Positions 9,022 through 18,299 of a stretch of DNA of 64,000 nt are shown one piece after another. How positions within the stretch are numbered: the first letter of the stretch is position 1; the number at the start of each line of letters is the position of its first letter. The stretch is from Streptomyces sp. AJS327 (GTDB taxonomy: Bacteria; Actinomycetota; Actinomycetes; Streptomycetales; Streptomycetaceae). The translations under genes were made by a program, and so were the position numbers. The notes under the pieces were generated by a model, which did no database searches, had not been told where the DNA came from, and worked only from the letters and a program-made list of their open reading frames with translations. Location of the stretch: positions 1,388,501-1,452,500 of the forward strand of contig NZ_SKBR01000002.1 of the NCBI RefSeq assembly GCF_013450295.1, in the 5' to 3' direction.

Positions 9022-9660
9022 GCTGTCGCTCCTCGGGTCTGCGGGACGGGGACGCGGCCGACGATACGGCACGGGTGCGGGGGCCACACGAGGCCGAGGG
9101 GCACCGGGGCACAGACCACCGCCACCCTCTTCCGAGGGACGGCACGTCCGAAAATCCGTCAGTGCGTGCCCTTTTGTGTCACTCGTTAGAAGGTGGCGCG
9201 GGGTAGCGAATCCGGCATCGACGCACGGAAAGGGCGGAGGTGCGAGCTAGCGTGGCAACGGTGCTCACGCATCCGCCGGTGCGTGCGCACCGTCCGTCAC
9301 GTCCGACGCGGGCCCCGGCCCGTCATCGCACAACCGCCGTCCCCCACCGACCTGTTCGCTCCCCACTCTTCCCCATGACCGCTACTTCATTCCGACCGGC
9401 CGCACCCCGGTCCGCGCACCACCGCCCCGCCCCCGCCCCACCGGCGCGCGTCCCTGGGCGCCGGTCACCGGCTCCGTCGGCCCCGCGCGGCCCGGCCGCC
9501 GGTGCGGACCCGCCGCGCGCGTACGGAGCGGCCCGCTCCTGACCTGAGCCGGGCCCGCTCCGCGACCCCGCGGGGTCTCCGGGAGCGACCGGCCCCGTTA
9601 CCCCGCACGTCCCCGCACTCCAGCTCATCCGACGCACCCGTCCTTTCCCCGAGGAACCCG
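9022..9660. other. 639-bp divergent intergenic region (phosphatase / conservon)
   Basis: No convincing gene. Short frames here are Arg/Pro/Ala-rich with no family match. The stretch around 9166-9200 is less GC-rich (CCTTTTGTGTCACTCGTTAGAAGG) and is the best place for the divergent promoters. The right-hand 200 bases upstream of cvnA are almost pure C/G. Confidence 0.4.
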
Positions 9661-11661
9661 ATGCCCGACACGACGAGTCACCCGGCGCGAGAGAACAGCG
9701 AGAGGAGGCTGACCGCGTCCGGCGGAGCGGGCCCGGCTCCGGACCTCCGGGAACCCTCCTCGACCTCCGGCCCGCCCCCGACGGCGGGCGCGAGACCCCG
9801 CGGCTCCGGCGACCACCCCCGCACGCCCCCGCCCTCCGGGCCCCGGGAAGCCCCCGGCCCCGGGCGCCGCCGGGCCGACGCGGCCCCGACCGAACCGCCG
9901 GGCGCCCCCGGCGACCGGGAGACACCGCTCGCCGGGCGGGTACCCCGGGAGAACGGTGCGGGCGACGCCCGGTCCCGCCACCGGCTGGTGCGGCTGGCCG
10001 TGCTCCCCGCGGCCGCCGTCCTCCTCGTCGGCGCCGCCGCCGTCACCGTCCTGGTGTACCTGGGCGGGGTCGCGCTCACCGGGCCGCGCGCGCTGCCCGT
10101 CGGGGTGGCGCTCGCCACCGCGCTGCTACTGGCCAGCCTGATCATGATCGGTGCGGGGCGGACCGCTGCCGCTCAGGCCGCGTGGACCGCCGAGCGCTGC
10201 ACGGCGCTGCGCCGCGGCACCATGCGGGGGCAGGCGGAGCTGCGGGCGCTGCGGCGCGGACTCGAACAGGGCGAGGCGCCCCGGGTCACCCCGCCGCCCG
10301 CCGCCCCCGGCCCGGCCGCCGACTCCCTGGACCTGCTCGGGCACGAACTCGCCCTCGCCCAGCGCACGGCGGAGATCGCGCTGGTGGAGGCGGTCCGGCT
10401 GGCGCGCGCCGGAGCGGAGGAGTGCGAGGAGAAGGTCGAGGTCTTCGGGAACCTCGCGCGGCGTCTCCAGTCCCTGGTGCACGGCGAGATCGAGCTGCTG
10501 GACGAGCTGGAGTGCGACAGCGAGGATCCGGCCCTGGTCAAGAGCCTGTTCGCGATCGACCACCTGGCCACCAGGACCCGGCGGCACGCGGAGAACATCG
10601 CGGTGCTCGGCGGTTCGCCCTCGCGTCGCCAGTGGACCCGGCCGATCGCCATGGTGGAGGTGCTGCGCGCCGCCGTGTCGGAGGTCGAGCAGTACCCCCG
10701 GGTGAAGCTCACCCTGCCGGTCGAGGGCACCCTGCGCGGTCACGCGGTCGCCGACGTCGTCCATCTGCTGGCCGAGCTGATCGAGAACGCCACGGTCTAC
10801 TCCGGTCCCCGCACCGAGGTGCTGCTCCGGGCCCAGTACGTGACCGCCGGGCTCGCCATCGAGGTGGAGGACCGGGGCCTGGGCATGACCAGGGCCGAAC
10901 AGGACCGGATGAACGCGGTGCTGAACGGCTCGGCCCGGCGCGAGGTGGCGCGGCTGCTGCACGACGGCCGGATCGGGATGTTCCTGGTGGCGTCGCTGGC
11001 CCGGCGGCACGACCTGGTGGTCCAGCTGCGCGGCAACATCTACGGCGGGGTGCAGGCCGTCCTGGTGGTGCCGCCCAGCCTGCTGGGCGCGGAGCCCGAG
11101 TCCCGGGAGCCGGGCGCCGCCGAGGGCGGCTCGCGGTACCAGCCCGCGCTGCTCGCCGGTCCGCACGCCCACCCCGAGGGGCAACCGGCGGACGAGAGCG
11201 AGCCGTTCACCACCGGCGGCGCGGCCGCGCGCTCCGCCCCGGCCGCCGGCGCCCGGCACGCCGTCCGTCCCCTGGGCTCCCGTGCCTCGGGCCGCCCCCC
11301 GGCCATGGACAGCAGCACGCTGCCCGGGCTGCGGGCGCCCGCGCCGGTCGACGCCGTCCGCTCCGGAGCCGTCCAGCACGCGCTCGCGGCGGACGGCGGG
11401 GACCGGCCCCGGCTGCCGAAGCGGCGGCGGCAGGAACACCTGGTGACGGAGTTGCGGGAACCAGCCCGGCAGGCGGCCCAGGAGGACCCGGAGGAGACGC
11501 ACGACCCCGGGCTGATGGCCGCCTTCCGCACCGGCATCAGCCGCGCGGAGCGGGAGGTGGGCCCCGAGCGGTCCGCCGAGACGGAGCGGGGCCGCCCCGC
11601 CGAACGTCTCCCGTACTCCGTCGCCGAGGAGCACGAGCACGGCACCCATCCCGTTCGCTAG
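9661..11661 (+). CDS. cvnA: CvnA, conservon sensor-like ATP-binding membrane protein
   Basis: 666 residues from ATG 9661 (GAGGAA upstream). Residues 1-108 are a Pro/Gly/Arg-rich cytosolic tail. Two transmembrane helices follow at about 111-136 and 146-166, separated by only about ten residues, so there is no extracytoplasmic sensor domain. The region around 270-370 is the conserved CvnA helical segment (LARRLQSLVHGEIELLDELE, then DHLATRTRRHAENIAVLGG). The GHKL ATPase has an N box ELIENA near 372-377 and EDRGLGMT near 403. The last 185 residues are low complexity. Conservons act as membrane-associated GTPase switches analogous to eukaryotic G-protein systems. The signal sensed cannot be inferred. 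Confidence 0.87.
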   Translation: MPDTTSHPARENSERRLTASGGAGPAPDLREPSSTSGPPPTAGARPRGSGDHPRTPPPSGPREAPGPGRRRADAAPTEPPGAPGDRETPLAGRVPRENGAGDARSRHRLVRLAVLPAAAVLLVGAAAVTVLVYLGGVALTGPRALPVGVALATALLLASLIMIGAGRTAAAQAAWTAERCTALRRGTMRGQAELRALRRGLEQGEAPRVTPPPAAPGPAADSLDLLGHELALAQRTAEIALVEAVRLARAGAEECEEKVEVFGNLARRLQSLVHGEIELLDELECDSEDPALVKSLFAIDHLATRTRRHAENIAVLGGSPSRRQWTRPIAMVEVLRAAVSEVEQYPRVKLTLPVEGTLRGHAVADVVHLLAELIENATVYSGPRTEVLLRAQYVTAGLAIEVEDRGLGMTRAEQDRMNAVLNGSARREVARLLHDGRIGMFLVASLARRHDLVVQLRGNIYGGVQAVLVVPPSLLGAEPESREPGAAEGGSRYQPALLAGPHAHPEGQPADESEPFTTGGAAARSAPAAGARHAVRPLGSRASGRPPAMDSSTLPGLRAPAPVDAVRSGAVQHALAADGGDRPRLPKRRRQEHLVTELREPARQAAQEDPEETHDPGLMAAFRTGISRAEREVGPERSAETERGRPAERLPYSVAEEHEHGTHPVR

Positions 11662-11750
11662 GGCACCCGCCCCGGACCCTCGGGGCTCGTCAGGCGAGCC
11701 CGCGGGGCGGGGGCGCTGCCCGGCACGCACACAAGGAGCACAGAGCGACC

Positions 11751-12167
11751 ATGGTGAGCGAATCGCCAGCCCGTCACGGCAGCGACCTGTCGTGGCTGCT
11801 GACCGGGCTCGTCGAACGGGTCCCGCACGCGCGCAGCGCCGTGCTGCTGTCCTCGGACGGCCTGGTGAAGGCGGCGCACGGCCTCGAACCGGACACCGCG
11901 GACCACGCGGCGGCGCTCGCGGCCGGGCTGTACTCCCTCGCGCGCAGCGCGGGCGTCCGGCTGGGCGAGGGGGGCGAGGTGCGGCAGGTGGTCGTGGAAC
12001 TGGACACCTCGCTGCTCTTCGTCTCGACGGCCGGGCGCGGCACCTGCCTGATGGTGCTGGCCGGTACGGGAGCGGACGCGGCGGTGCTGGGCTACGAGAT
12101 GGCGACGCTCGTCAAGAGCGTCCGGCCCCTCCTGGAGACGCCGCCTCGCCAGCCCGTGGGGGGCTGA
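11751..12167 (+). CDS. cvnB: CvnB, roadblock/LC7 protein of the conservon
   Basis: 138 residues from ATG 11751 with AAGGAG 12 bases upstream. Single Roadblock/LC7 domain: DLSWLLTGLVERVPHARSAVLLSSDGLVKAAHGL near the N-terminus, then the alternating strand/helix pattern ending LGYEMATLVKSVRPLL. Such proteins resemble MglB-type regulators that act on the small GTPase, here CvnD. Second gene of the cvnA-B-C-D order. Confidence 0.92.
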   Translation: MVSESPARHGSDLSWLLTGLVERVPHARSAVLLSSDGLVKAAHGLEPDTADHAAALAAGLYSLARSAGVRLGEGGEVRQVVVELDTSLLFVSTAGRGTCLMVLAGTGADAAVLGYEMATLVKSVRPLLETPPRQPVGG

Positions 12168-12175
12168 GTCCGGGT

Positions 12176-12580
12176 ATGCCCGAACTCCCGGCCCGGGCAT
12201 CCGGCCCACCCGTGCGCCGCGCGCTGCTGGACGGCGCGGCGGGCCGTCTCGCGCGTCCCTACACCGCCAGCGGGGGGCGCACCGAGGCCGCGGCCGGACT
12301 CGACCTGATGACGCTGGTGAGCGCTGTGGGCTCGGCCCCACCGCACGATCTGGGCCCGGACCACGTCCAGTTGCTGGACCTGTGCCGGGGCCCGGTATCC
12401 GTCGCCGAACTCGCCGCCCGCGCGCGGCAGCCCGTGGTGGTGGCGAAGGTGCTGCTGTCCGATCTGGCGGATCGCGGCGCCGTGGTGACACGTGCCCCGG
12501 TGGCCGCTCCGCTGGGCCCGGATCCGACTGATCGACAACTGCTGGAGGCGGTGCTGGATGGACTGCGCAGACGGCTCTGA
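12176..12580 (+). CDS. cvnC: CvnC, DUF742 protein of the conservon
   Basis: 134 residues. The DUF742 signature RLARPYTASGGRTEA is at about 24-38, followed by a winged-helix-like C-terminal half (VSVAELAARARQPVVVAKVLLSDLADRGAVV). It starts eight bases after the cvnB stop and overlaps cvnD by 23 bases, so the genes are translationally coupled. Role within the GTPase complex is known only as an accessory partner. Confidence 0.92.
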   Translation: MPELPARASGPPVRRALLDGAAGRLARPYTASGGRTEAAAGLDLMTLVSAVGSAPPHDLGPDHVQLLDLCRGPVSVAELAARARQPVVVAKVLLSDLADRGAVVTRAPVAAPLGPDPTDRQLLEAVLDGLRRRL

Positions 12581-13181
12581 GGGGGCCGCGGCGACACCTG
12601 GTGCGGAGCCGTCCCCCGTCTTCCCCACCGCCGTGAAGATCCTGGTGGCGGGCGGGTTCGGGGCGGGCAAGACCACGTTCGTCGGGGCGGTGAGCGAGAT
12701 CGCGCCGCTGAACACCGAGGAGCTGCTGACCCAGGCGAGCGAGGCGAGCGACAGCCTGGAGGGGGTGGAGCGGAAGGTGACCACCACCGTGGCGATGGAC
12801 TTCGGGCGGATCACGCTCAGCGCGGAGCACGTGCTCTACCTCTTCGGCACGCCGGGCCAGGAGCGGTTCTGGTTCATGTGGGACGAGTTGAGCGAGGGCG
12901 CGCTGGGCGCGGTGGTGCTCGCCGACACCCGGCGGCTGGAGCACTGTTTCCCGGCCATCGACTACTTCGAGCGGCGGGGGATCGGGTTCGTCCTCGCCGT
13001 CAACCAGTTCGACGGCTCGTATCGCTACGCGCCGCAGGAGGTGCGGGCGGCCGTGGACCTGCCTCCCGATGTCCCGGTACTGCCCTGTGACGCACGGCAG
13101 TTCAGCTCCGGTACCGGAATCCTCGTCTCCCTTGTCCGGCATCTGATCGAATCCAGGAGCGCGCATGAGTCCGATGTATGA
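12558..13181 (+). CDS. cvnD: CvnD, small GTPase of the conservon
   Basis: 207 residues from ATG 12558, inside the 3' end of cvnC. G1/P-loop GGFGAGKTT at 32-40; switch-II region LFGTPGQERF; G4-like NQFD in LAVNQFDGSYRY (NKxD with Gln at the second position, common in this family); PCDARQ takes the G5 position. It belongs to the MglA/Rab-like ATP/GTP-binding proteins of conservons. The 3' end overlaps the GAF gene by 17 bases, tying that gene to the operon. Confidence 0.92.
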   Translation: MDCADGSEGAAATPGAEPSPVFPTAVKILVAGGFGAGKTTFVGAVSEIAPLNTEELLTQASEASDSLEGVERKVTTTVAMDFGRITLSAEHVLYLFGTPGQERFWFMWDELSEGALGAVVLADTRRLEHCFPAIDYFERRGIGFVLAVNQFDGSYRYAPQEVRAAVDLPPDVPVLPCDARQFSSGTGILVSLVRHLIESRSAHESDV

Positions 13182-13746
13182 CCCCACGAGTCACCTGCTG
13201 ATCACCCCGCGGGATCCGGAGGCGGCGCAACGGTCGGCGAGACTCCGCCAGCTGGCCGTCGGTGCCGAACCGGACCCGGAGTTCGACGAGTTCGCGCGGC
13301 GCGTGGCCCAGGTCGCGGAGGCGCCGCGGGCCACCGTGACCCTCGTCGACGAGCATCGGCAGGTCTTCGCGGGCCTGCACGCCCCCGCCCCGGAGCTGGC
13401 GGAGGGCCTGCCGGGGACGGACGGCTGCCCCCCGCTGGCCTCCCCGGAGCGGGTCCTCCCGCGGGACCACGGCTTCTGCCCCTACGTGGTGGTGCGCCGC
13501 ACGGCGCTGGTGCTGGAGGACGTCCGGGACTTCCCGCGCTTCGCCGGAAACCCGATGGTGGACGCCTTCGGGGTGCGCTCCTACCTCGGCGCTCCGATGC
13601 TGGACCCCGGGGGGCTGGCGCTGGGCACCGTCGCGGCGGTCGACCGGGTGCCCCGCCGGTGGGGTCTGAGCGGACTGCGGACCATCAAGGAGCTGGCGGC
13701 CGAACTGGCGGAGCGCATCCTGAACAGGGAGGCCCCCACCGGCTGA
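13165..13746 (+). CDS. GAF-domain protein attached to the conservon
   Basis: 193 residues; a single GAF domain spans roughly 30-180 (ATVTLVDEHRQVFAGLHAP, then FCPYVVVRRTALVLEDVRDFPRFAGNPMVDAFGVRSYLGAPM). The ATG lies inside cvnD, 17 bases before its stop, so co-translation is likely. GAF domains bind small ligands or act as protein-interaction modules; with CvnA lacking an external sensor this could be the input or output module, which is inference. No catalytic output domain is fused to it. Confidence 0.85.
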   Translation: MSPMYDPTSHLLITPRDPEAAQRSARLRQLAVGAEPDPEFDEFARRVAQVAEAPRATVTLVDEHRQVFAGLHAPAPELAEGLPGTDGCPPLASPERVLPRDHGFCPYVVVRRTALVLEDVRDFPRFAGNPMVDAFGVRSYLGAPMLDPGGLALGTVAAVDRVPRRWGLSGLRTIKELAAELAERILNREAPTG

Positions 13747-13814
13747 CGGGGCGGCGGCCCTCCCGGTACGCTCGCCGCGCTGGACCGGCGCGGACGACGG
13801 AGAGGCGGCAACAG

Positions 13815-14735
13815 GTGGGCGCACGGCGGGACATGACGCGGGCGGCGGACGGCACCCGGGTGGCGACCTGTACCTGGCTTCCGGAGGATACGCCCCGGGC
13901 GCTGGTGCAGTTGGCGCACGGCGCCGCCGAACACGCCTGGCGCTACGACCGGTTCGCGCGGTTCCTGGCGTCCCACGGCTACGCGGTGGTGGCCTCCGAC
14001 AACCGGGGCCACGGCCGGACCGCGGAGTCCACCGGTGGCTACGGAGTGGTGGGCGAGAGCGGCTGGCGGTCCACCGTCGCCGACCTGAGGACGGTGGCCG
14101 ACCGGGTCCGGGGCGAGCTTCCGCCGGGCACACCGCACGTGCTGCTCGGCCACAGTATGGGCTCCCAACTGGCCCGCGACTACGCGCAGGAGCACGGCGC
14201 GGAACTCGCCGGGCTGGTGCTCTCCGGCACCTTCCGCTCGCTGCCGGGCAACGAGCCCGAGACCGCGATCCGGCGGCTGGAGGAGGAGATCGAGCGGGGT
14301 GGCCGGTCGGCGCCGTCCACCTTCGTCGGGGATCTGTTCAGCTCCTTCAACGATCCCTACCCGTGGCGCACCGGCTTCGAGTGGCTTTCCCGCGACGTGT
14401 CCGAGGTGGACGGGTACGTGGCGGACGAGGCGTGCGGGTTCTCCTTCAGCGCGGGCCTCTCGTTGGACTGGGTGCTCGGCACGCGCAAGATCAACGATCC
14501 GGAGCAGCTGGGCCGGATCCCGCGCGACCTTCCCGTCCATCTCGCGGTCGGGGACCAGGACCCGTGCAACCAGCGGATGACGCTGGTCTACGAACTGCTG
14601 GAGGACTTCCGTTACGTGGGCCTGCGAGAGCTGAGCTGGCGTGCGTACCCCGGGGCCCGGCACGAGATCCTGAACGAGACCAACCGGGACGAGGTGCAGG
14701 CTGACCTGCTCGCCTGGTTGAACGCACGCGGGTAG
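13815..14735 (+). CDS. Alpha/beta hydrolase (monoacylglycerol lipase-like)
   Basis: 306 residues from GTG 13815, chosen because GGAGAGG lies nine bases upstream; ATG 13833 is in frame but has no good site. Serine aminopeptidase/Hydrolase_4-type fold: oxyanion region QLAHGAAEHAWRYDRFA, nucleophile elbow GHSMG (Ser114), acid region HLAVGDQDPC, and His in GARHEILNE. These are features of lysophospholipases and monoacylglycerol lipases. No signal peptide, so cytosolic. Substrate unknown. A strong terminator follows. Confidence 0.85.
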   Translation: MGARRDMTRAADGTRVATCTWLPEDTPRALVQLAHGAAEHAWRYDRFARFLASHGYAVVASDNRGHGRTAESTGGYGVVGESGWRSTVADLRTVADRVRGELPPGTPHVLLGHSMGSQLARDYAQEHGAELAGLVLSGTFRSLPGNEPETAIRRLEEEIERGGRSAPSTFVGDLFSSFNDPYPWRTGFEWLSRDVSEVDGYVADEACGFSFSAGLSLDWVLGTRKINDPEQLGRIPRDLPVHLAVGDQDPCNQRMTLVYELLEDFRYVGLRELSWRAYPGARHEILNETNRDEVQADLLAWLNARG

Positions 14736-14754
14736 CGGGCACGTGGGGCGGCCG

Positions 14755-14791
14755 CCGGTGCCCCGGCACCCGGACGGTTCCGGGGCACCGG
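14755..14791. terminator. Bidirectional hairpin terminator
   Basis: Perfect 12-bp arms (CCGGTGCCCCGG and CCGGGGCACCGG) with a 13-base loop, placed between the hydrolase stop and the stop of the convergent GGDEF-EAL gene. Confidence 0.7.
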
Positions 14792-14866
14792 ACGGTTTCG
14801 GCGGCCCGGGCGGCCCGGAGGGGGATGGCGTTCGCGGCGGCCCGGGCGGGCGGCGCCGCGCCCGGG

Positions 14867-17059
14867 TCAGTGGTTGGCCGTCGTCCAGCCGCCCGCGAAG
14901 TCGGCCGCCGGGGCCGGACGCGCGTAGTACCAGCCCTGTGCCGTGTCACAGCCCAGGTCGCGCAGCTTCTCCGCCTGGTGCTCGGTCTCCACACCCTCGA
15001 CGGTGACGGTCAGGCCGAGCGCGTGCGCCAGGGAGACGATGCCCTCGACGAAGGTCACGTCGACCGGGTCGGCCGGGTGCCGCTGGAGGCCCTGGGTGAA
15101 GGAGCGGTCCAGCTTGAGCGTGGTGGCGGGCAGCCGCCGCAGGTTGGCGAGGTTGGAGTACCCGGTGCCGAAGTCGTCCAGCGCGATGTCCACGCCCAGC
15201 TCGGCGAGTTGACGCAGCGGCTTCAGCTGGTCCTCGTCGGCTCCTATCAGCGCGCTCTCGGTCACCTCCAGGCAGAGCGAGGACGGGTCGACGCCCGCCG
15301 CCTCCAGCACCCGCACGGTGTCCGGCACCAGGTCGGGGTGGTGGAGCTGCCGTGGCGAGAGGTTGACGTTGACGCGCAGCGGCCGCTCGCCCTCCGCCCC
15401 CTCCCGGGCGTCCCGTTCGCGCCACTCGCACGCCTGGCGCACCGCCTGTTCCAGCACCCAGCGGCCCAACGGGACGATGAGGCCCGTGTGTTCGGCCAGC
15501 GGGATGAACCGGTCGGGGCTGAGTCTGCCGTGTACCGGGTGGTGCCAGCGGACGAGCGCCTCGGCGCCGTCCACCCGGCCGTCCGACATGCGGATCAGGG
15601 GCTGGTACTCCAGGAAGAACTCGTCCCGCTCCAGCGCCGCCGGGAGGTGGTTGGTGAGGCTGTGCCGGTCTATGGCCCGCGCGTCGGAGTCCGGGTCGGC
15701 GATCTCGTACCGGTTGCCTCCGGCGTCCTTCGCCCGGTACATGGTGATGTCGGCGCTGCGCATCACCTCGGCCGGGCCCAGCTCACCGCTCGGGCCCTCG
15801 ACGATGCCGATGCTGGCCCGCACCGACAGCTCCCGGCCGTCGAGTTCGATGGGGGTGGCCAGAGCCGCGAGGGCCTGCCGGGCGAGTTCGGTGACCTCCT
15901 CGCGGCCCGCGGGGTCGGACATCAGCGCGACGAACTCGTCCCCGCCGATCCGGGCGACCAGGTGCCCGGGGGAGGGGACGCAGGACTGGAGCCGCTCCGC
16001 GACGGAGATCAGCAGCTGGTCCCCGACGGCGTGCCCCAGGCTGTCGTTGACCGCCTTGAAGCCGTCGATGTCGAGGTAGCAGAGGCCGAAGCGGCGCACG
16101 CCGCTGCCCGCCACCAGGATCCGCTCCAGCCGTTCGGCGAAGAGCGCGCGGTTGGGCAGCCCGGTCAGCTCGTCGTGAGTGGCCTCGTAGCGCAGCCGCA
16201 GGTGCAGCAGGCGCCGCTCGGTGACGTCCTCCATGAGGGCCAGCTGGTACCGGGGTTCGCCGTCCCCGTCGCGAAGGAGGGAGACGGTGAGGTTCGTCCA
16301 CAGCACGGTGCCGTCCGGGCGGTGGTAGGGCTTCTCCACCCGGAAGTGGTCGCGTTCGCCGCGGACCAGCGCCCGGTGCATGCGCCAGACCTCGGGGGCG
16401 TCGTCCGGGTGCACCCAGTCGTTCATGTTGCCGCGGCGGATCTCCTCCTCGGAGCGGCCGAACATGCGGGCCATGGCCTCGTTGGCGTCACGGATACGGC
16501 CGTCCATGTCGGCGATGCTGATGCCCATGGTGGCGTCCTTGAAGACCGCGCGGAACCGGGTCTCGCTGGCGTGCAGCGCCTCACCGACCGCCGTCTGCGC
16601 GGCGAGCGCCGCCCGCGAGAGCGACTCCTGTTCGCCGAGGGTGCGTTCGCGCAGGGCCTGCGCGAAGCCGGTGGCGATGGCGTGCTGGAGGCGGGCGCAG
16701 CGGGAGGTGGACTCGTCGGTGGGCAGCGGTTCGCGGTCGCCCTGCGCGGCGGAGTACAGCACCAGGTACGAGTCGACGACGCCGAGGATCTGCGGCAGCG
16801 CGTCCGGGTTGGTGCAGTGGCCGTCGATGAGCGCGCCGCCCACCTCGCGTCCGGGCGCGGGGCTGAACGGCTGGGCGTGCAGGGCGTCGGCGAGCCGGTG
16901 CGCGAGGGGGAGCAGGTACTCCGCGAACTCGGCGCGGGTCATGGCGGTCTGGGTGGCGGGGTGCACCGCGCGGCTCCAGATCGTGGCGAAGCGGCGCAGT
17001 CCGTCGTGCTGGGGGAGGTCCGTGTCGAGCCCGGCGGGCTCGTGGGGCGCGGGGGTCAC
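14867..17059 (-). CDS. PAS-GGDEF-EAL cyclic di-GMP enzyme
   Basis: 730 residues, cytosolic. An N-terminal helical region (1-155) precedes a PAS/PAC domain (about 160-285), a GGDEF domain (about 290-455) with intact GGDEF at 372-376, and an EAL domain (about 465-720) with EAL at 500-502 and DDFGTGYSNL. Both active-site motifs are intact, so diguanylate cyclase and phosphodiesterase activity are both possible. The RxxD inhibitory site expected before GGDEF reads SPGH, so feedback inhibition at that site is unlikely. Streptomyces RmdA and CdgA share this architecture; which one is orthologous cannot be settled here. It overlaps the methyltransferase gene upstream by four bases. Confidence 0.9.
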   Translation of the reverse strand: MTPAPHEPAGLDTDLPQHDGLRRFATIWSRAVHPATQTAMTRAEFAEYLLPLAHRLADALHAQPFSPAPGREVGGALIDGHCTNPDALPQILGVVDSYLVLYSAAQGDREPLPTDESTSRCARLQHAIATGFAQALRERTLGEQESLSRAALAAQTAVGEALHASETRFRAVFKDATMGISIADMDGRIRDANEAMARMFGRSEEEIRRGNMNDWVHPDDAPEVWRMHRALVRGERDHFRVEKPYHRPDGTVLWTNLTVSLLRDGDGEPRYQLALMEDVTERRLLHLRLRYEATHDELTGLPNRALFAERLERILVAGSGVRRFGLCYLDIDGFKAVNDSLGHAVGDQLLISVAERLQSCVPSPGHLVARIGGDEFVALMSDPAGREEVTELARQALAALATPIELDGRELSVRASIGIVEGPSGELGPAEVMRSADITMYRAKDAGGNRYEIADPDSDARAIDRHSLTNHLPAALERDEFFLEYQPLIRMSDGRVDGAEALVRWHHPVHGRLSPDRFIPLAEHTGLIVPLGRWVLEQAVRQACEWRERDAREGAEGERPLRVNVNLSPRQLHHPDLVPDTVRVLEAAGVDPSSLCLEVTESALIGADEDQLKPLRQLAELGVDIALDDFGTGYSNLANLRRLPATTLKLDRSFTQGLQRHPADPVDVTFVEGIVSLAHALGLTVTVEGVETEHQAEKLRDLGCDTAQGWYYARPAPAADFAGGWTTANH

Positions 17060-17877
17060 CCGGGGTCTCCCGCCTTGCGTCCCACACCCGCGCAGACGCT
17101 GAGCGCCGCCGGGTCGGCGCCCTGCGGTGGGTCGTCGTCGGGGCGCCAGTGGGGCGGGGTGGTCAGGCCGGGCTCCACCAGCTCGAAGCCGTCCAGGAAG
17201 CCGCCGATCTCGGCCCGGGAGCGGAGGGTCAGCGGGGCGTTGGTGGTGCCGTAGACCTCAAGCAGCGGCGCGCAGTCGTGCCGGGCGCCCGGCTGGGTGG
17301 AGGCGTGACTGATGATCAGCAGGCTGCCGGGGGCGAGCGCCTCACCGAGCGTGCTGACGGCCTTCGCGGGTTCGTCCCGGTCCGCCACGAAGTGCAGTAC
17401 GGCCGTGAGCAGAAGGGCGGTGGGACGGCCGAAGTCCAGGAGCTGCTCGGCCTGTTCGCTGTCGAGGATGTCGCGCGGGGTGCGCAGGTCCGCCGAGACG
17501 ATACCGGCGTGCGGCTCGTCCGCCAGCACCGCGCGGCTGTGCGCCACCGCGACCTGGTCGTTGTCGACGCAGAGCACCCGGCAGTCGGGGTCGAGGCCGA
17601 GGGCGGTCTCCGGAACCGAGCCGAAGGTGGGCAGGCCGGAGCCGACGTCGAGGAACTGGGTGACGCCCTGCCGCACCGCGTACCGCACCGCGCGGCGCAC
17701 GAACGCCCGGTTCGCCTGGACGAGTCTGGGCAGTCCCGGCCAGGCGCGCACGGCACGCCGGGCGGCCTCCCGGTCCACCTCGAAGTTGTGTGACCCGCCC
17801 AGGTAGTGGTCGTACATCCGGGAGACGCTCGGCACGTTCAGGTCCATTCCCTGCGGGGCCCAGGCGGGACGTTCCAT
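17056..17877 (-). CDS. SAM-dependent methyltransferase, DUF574 family (copy 1)
   Basis: 273 residues with GGAG 9 bases before the ATG. Family hallmarks: SRMYDHYLGGSHNFEVDRE near the N-terminus, QFLDVGSGLPTFG as the SAM-binding motif I, and VLCVDNDQVAVAHSR as motif II acidic loop. DUF574 (Methyltransf_19) proteins are abundant in Streptomyces and their substrates are mostly unknown. Stop and start overlap with the c-di-GMP enzyme (17056-17059), so the two are made together. Confidence 0.9.
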   Translation of the reverse strand: MERPAWAPQGMDLNVPSVSRMYDHYLGGSHNFEVDREAARRAVRAWPGLPRLVQANRAFVRRAVRYAVRQGVTQFLDVGSGLPTFGSVPETALGLDPDCRVLCVDNDQVAVAHSRAVLADEPHAGIVSADLRTPRDILDSEQAEQLLDFGRPTALLLTAVLHFVADRDEPAKAVSTLGEALAPGSLLIISHASTQPGARHDCAPLLEVYGTTNAPLTLRSRAEIGGFLDGFELVEPGLTTPPHWRPDDDPPQGADPAALSVCAGVGRKAGDPG

Positions 17878-18299
17878 CGAGGTGTCTCCAGCTTGCTCAT
17901 GTCATCGGGGATCCCGTGCGGGTGAAGAGGCTACTGACCCCGGAGCCGCGGGTGGAAGGAATCGGCGACTCCGCGACCGGATCCGGCGGCCCATCGGGGG
18001 AGCATCCGGGCATAGTGCGCCGGCATGCGCCCCCGGTGAGTGCCACGCGGCCCCGGGCGCGCTGCCGCGCCCCCGCGAAGGCCGCTTCACCTTGCACGAA
18101 CTGGCCTACCGTACCGGGTCGTTGGTCGACGTATCGCCCCGAACACGCCTACCCGGCTCCCGGGCGCTGGCGCTCCGCGCGGGCCCGTCGCGGACGGCGC
18201 GCGGCGCCCGGAACGGCGTGGGTGGTGAGGGGGCGGAGGACGGCGGCGCGAGAGAGTGGACGGTCAGTTCGAACGACGGCACATCGTGTGGAGATCGTG
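17878..18299. other. 422-bp divergent intergenic region
   Basis: Lies between the DUF574 gene (minus) and the nucleotidyltransferase gene (plus). Frames through it have Arg/Pro/Gly-rich translations and no motif. TAGCCT on the minus strand near 17928 could be a -10 element for the methyltransferase operon; the evidence is weak. Confidence 0.35.

Noticed and set aside
14825..17254. 809-codon plus-strand frame
   Set aside because: Antisense shadow of the PAS-GGDEF-EAL gene, which has intact catalytic motifs on the other strand.
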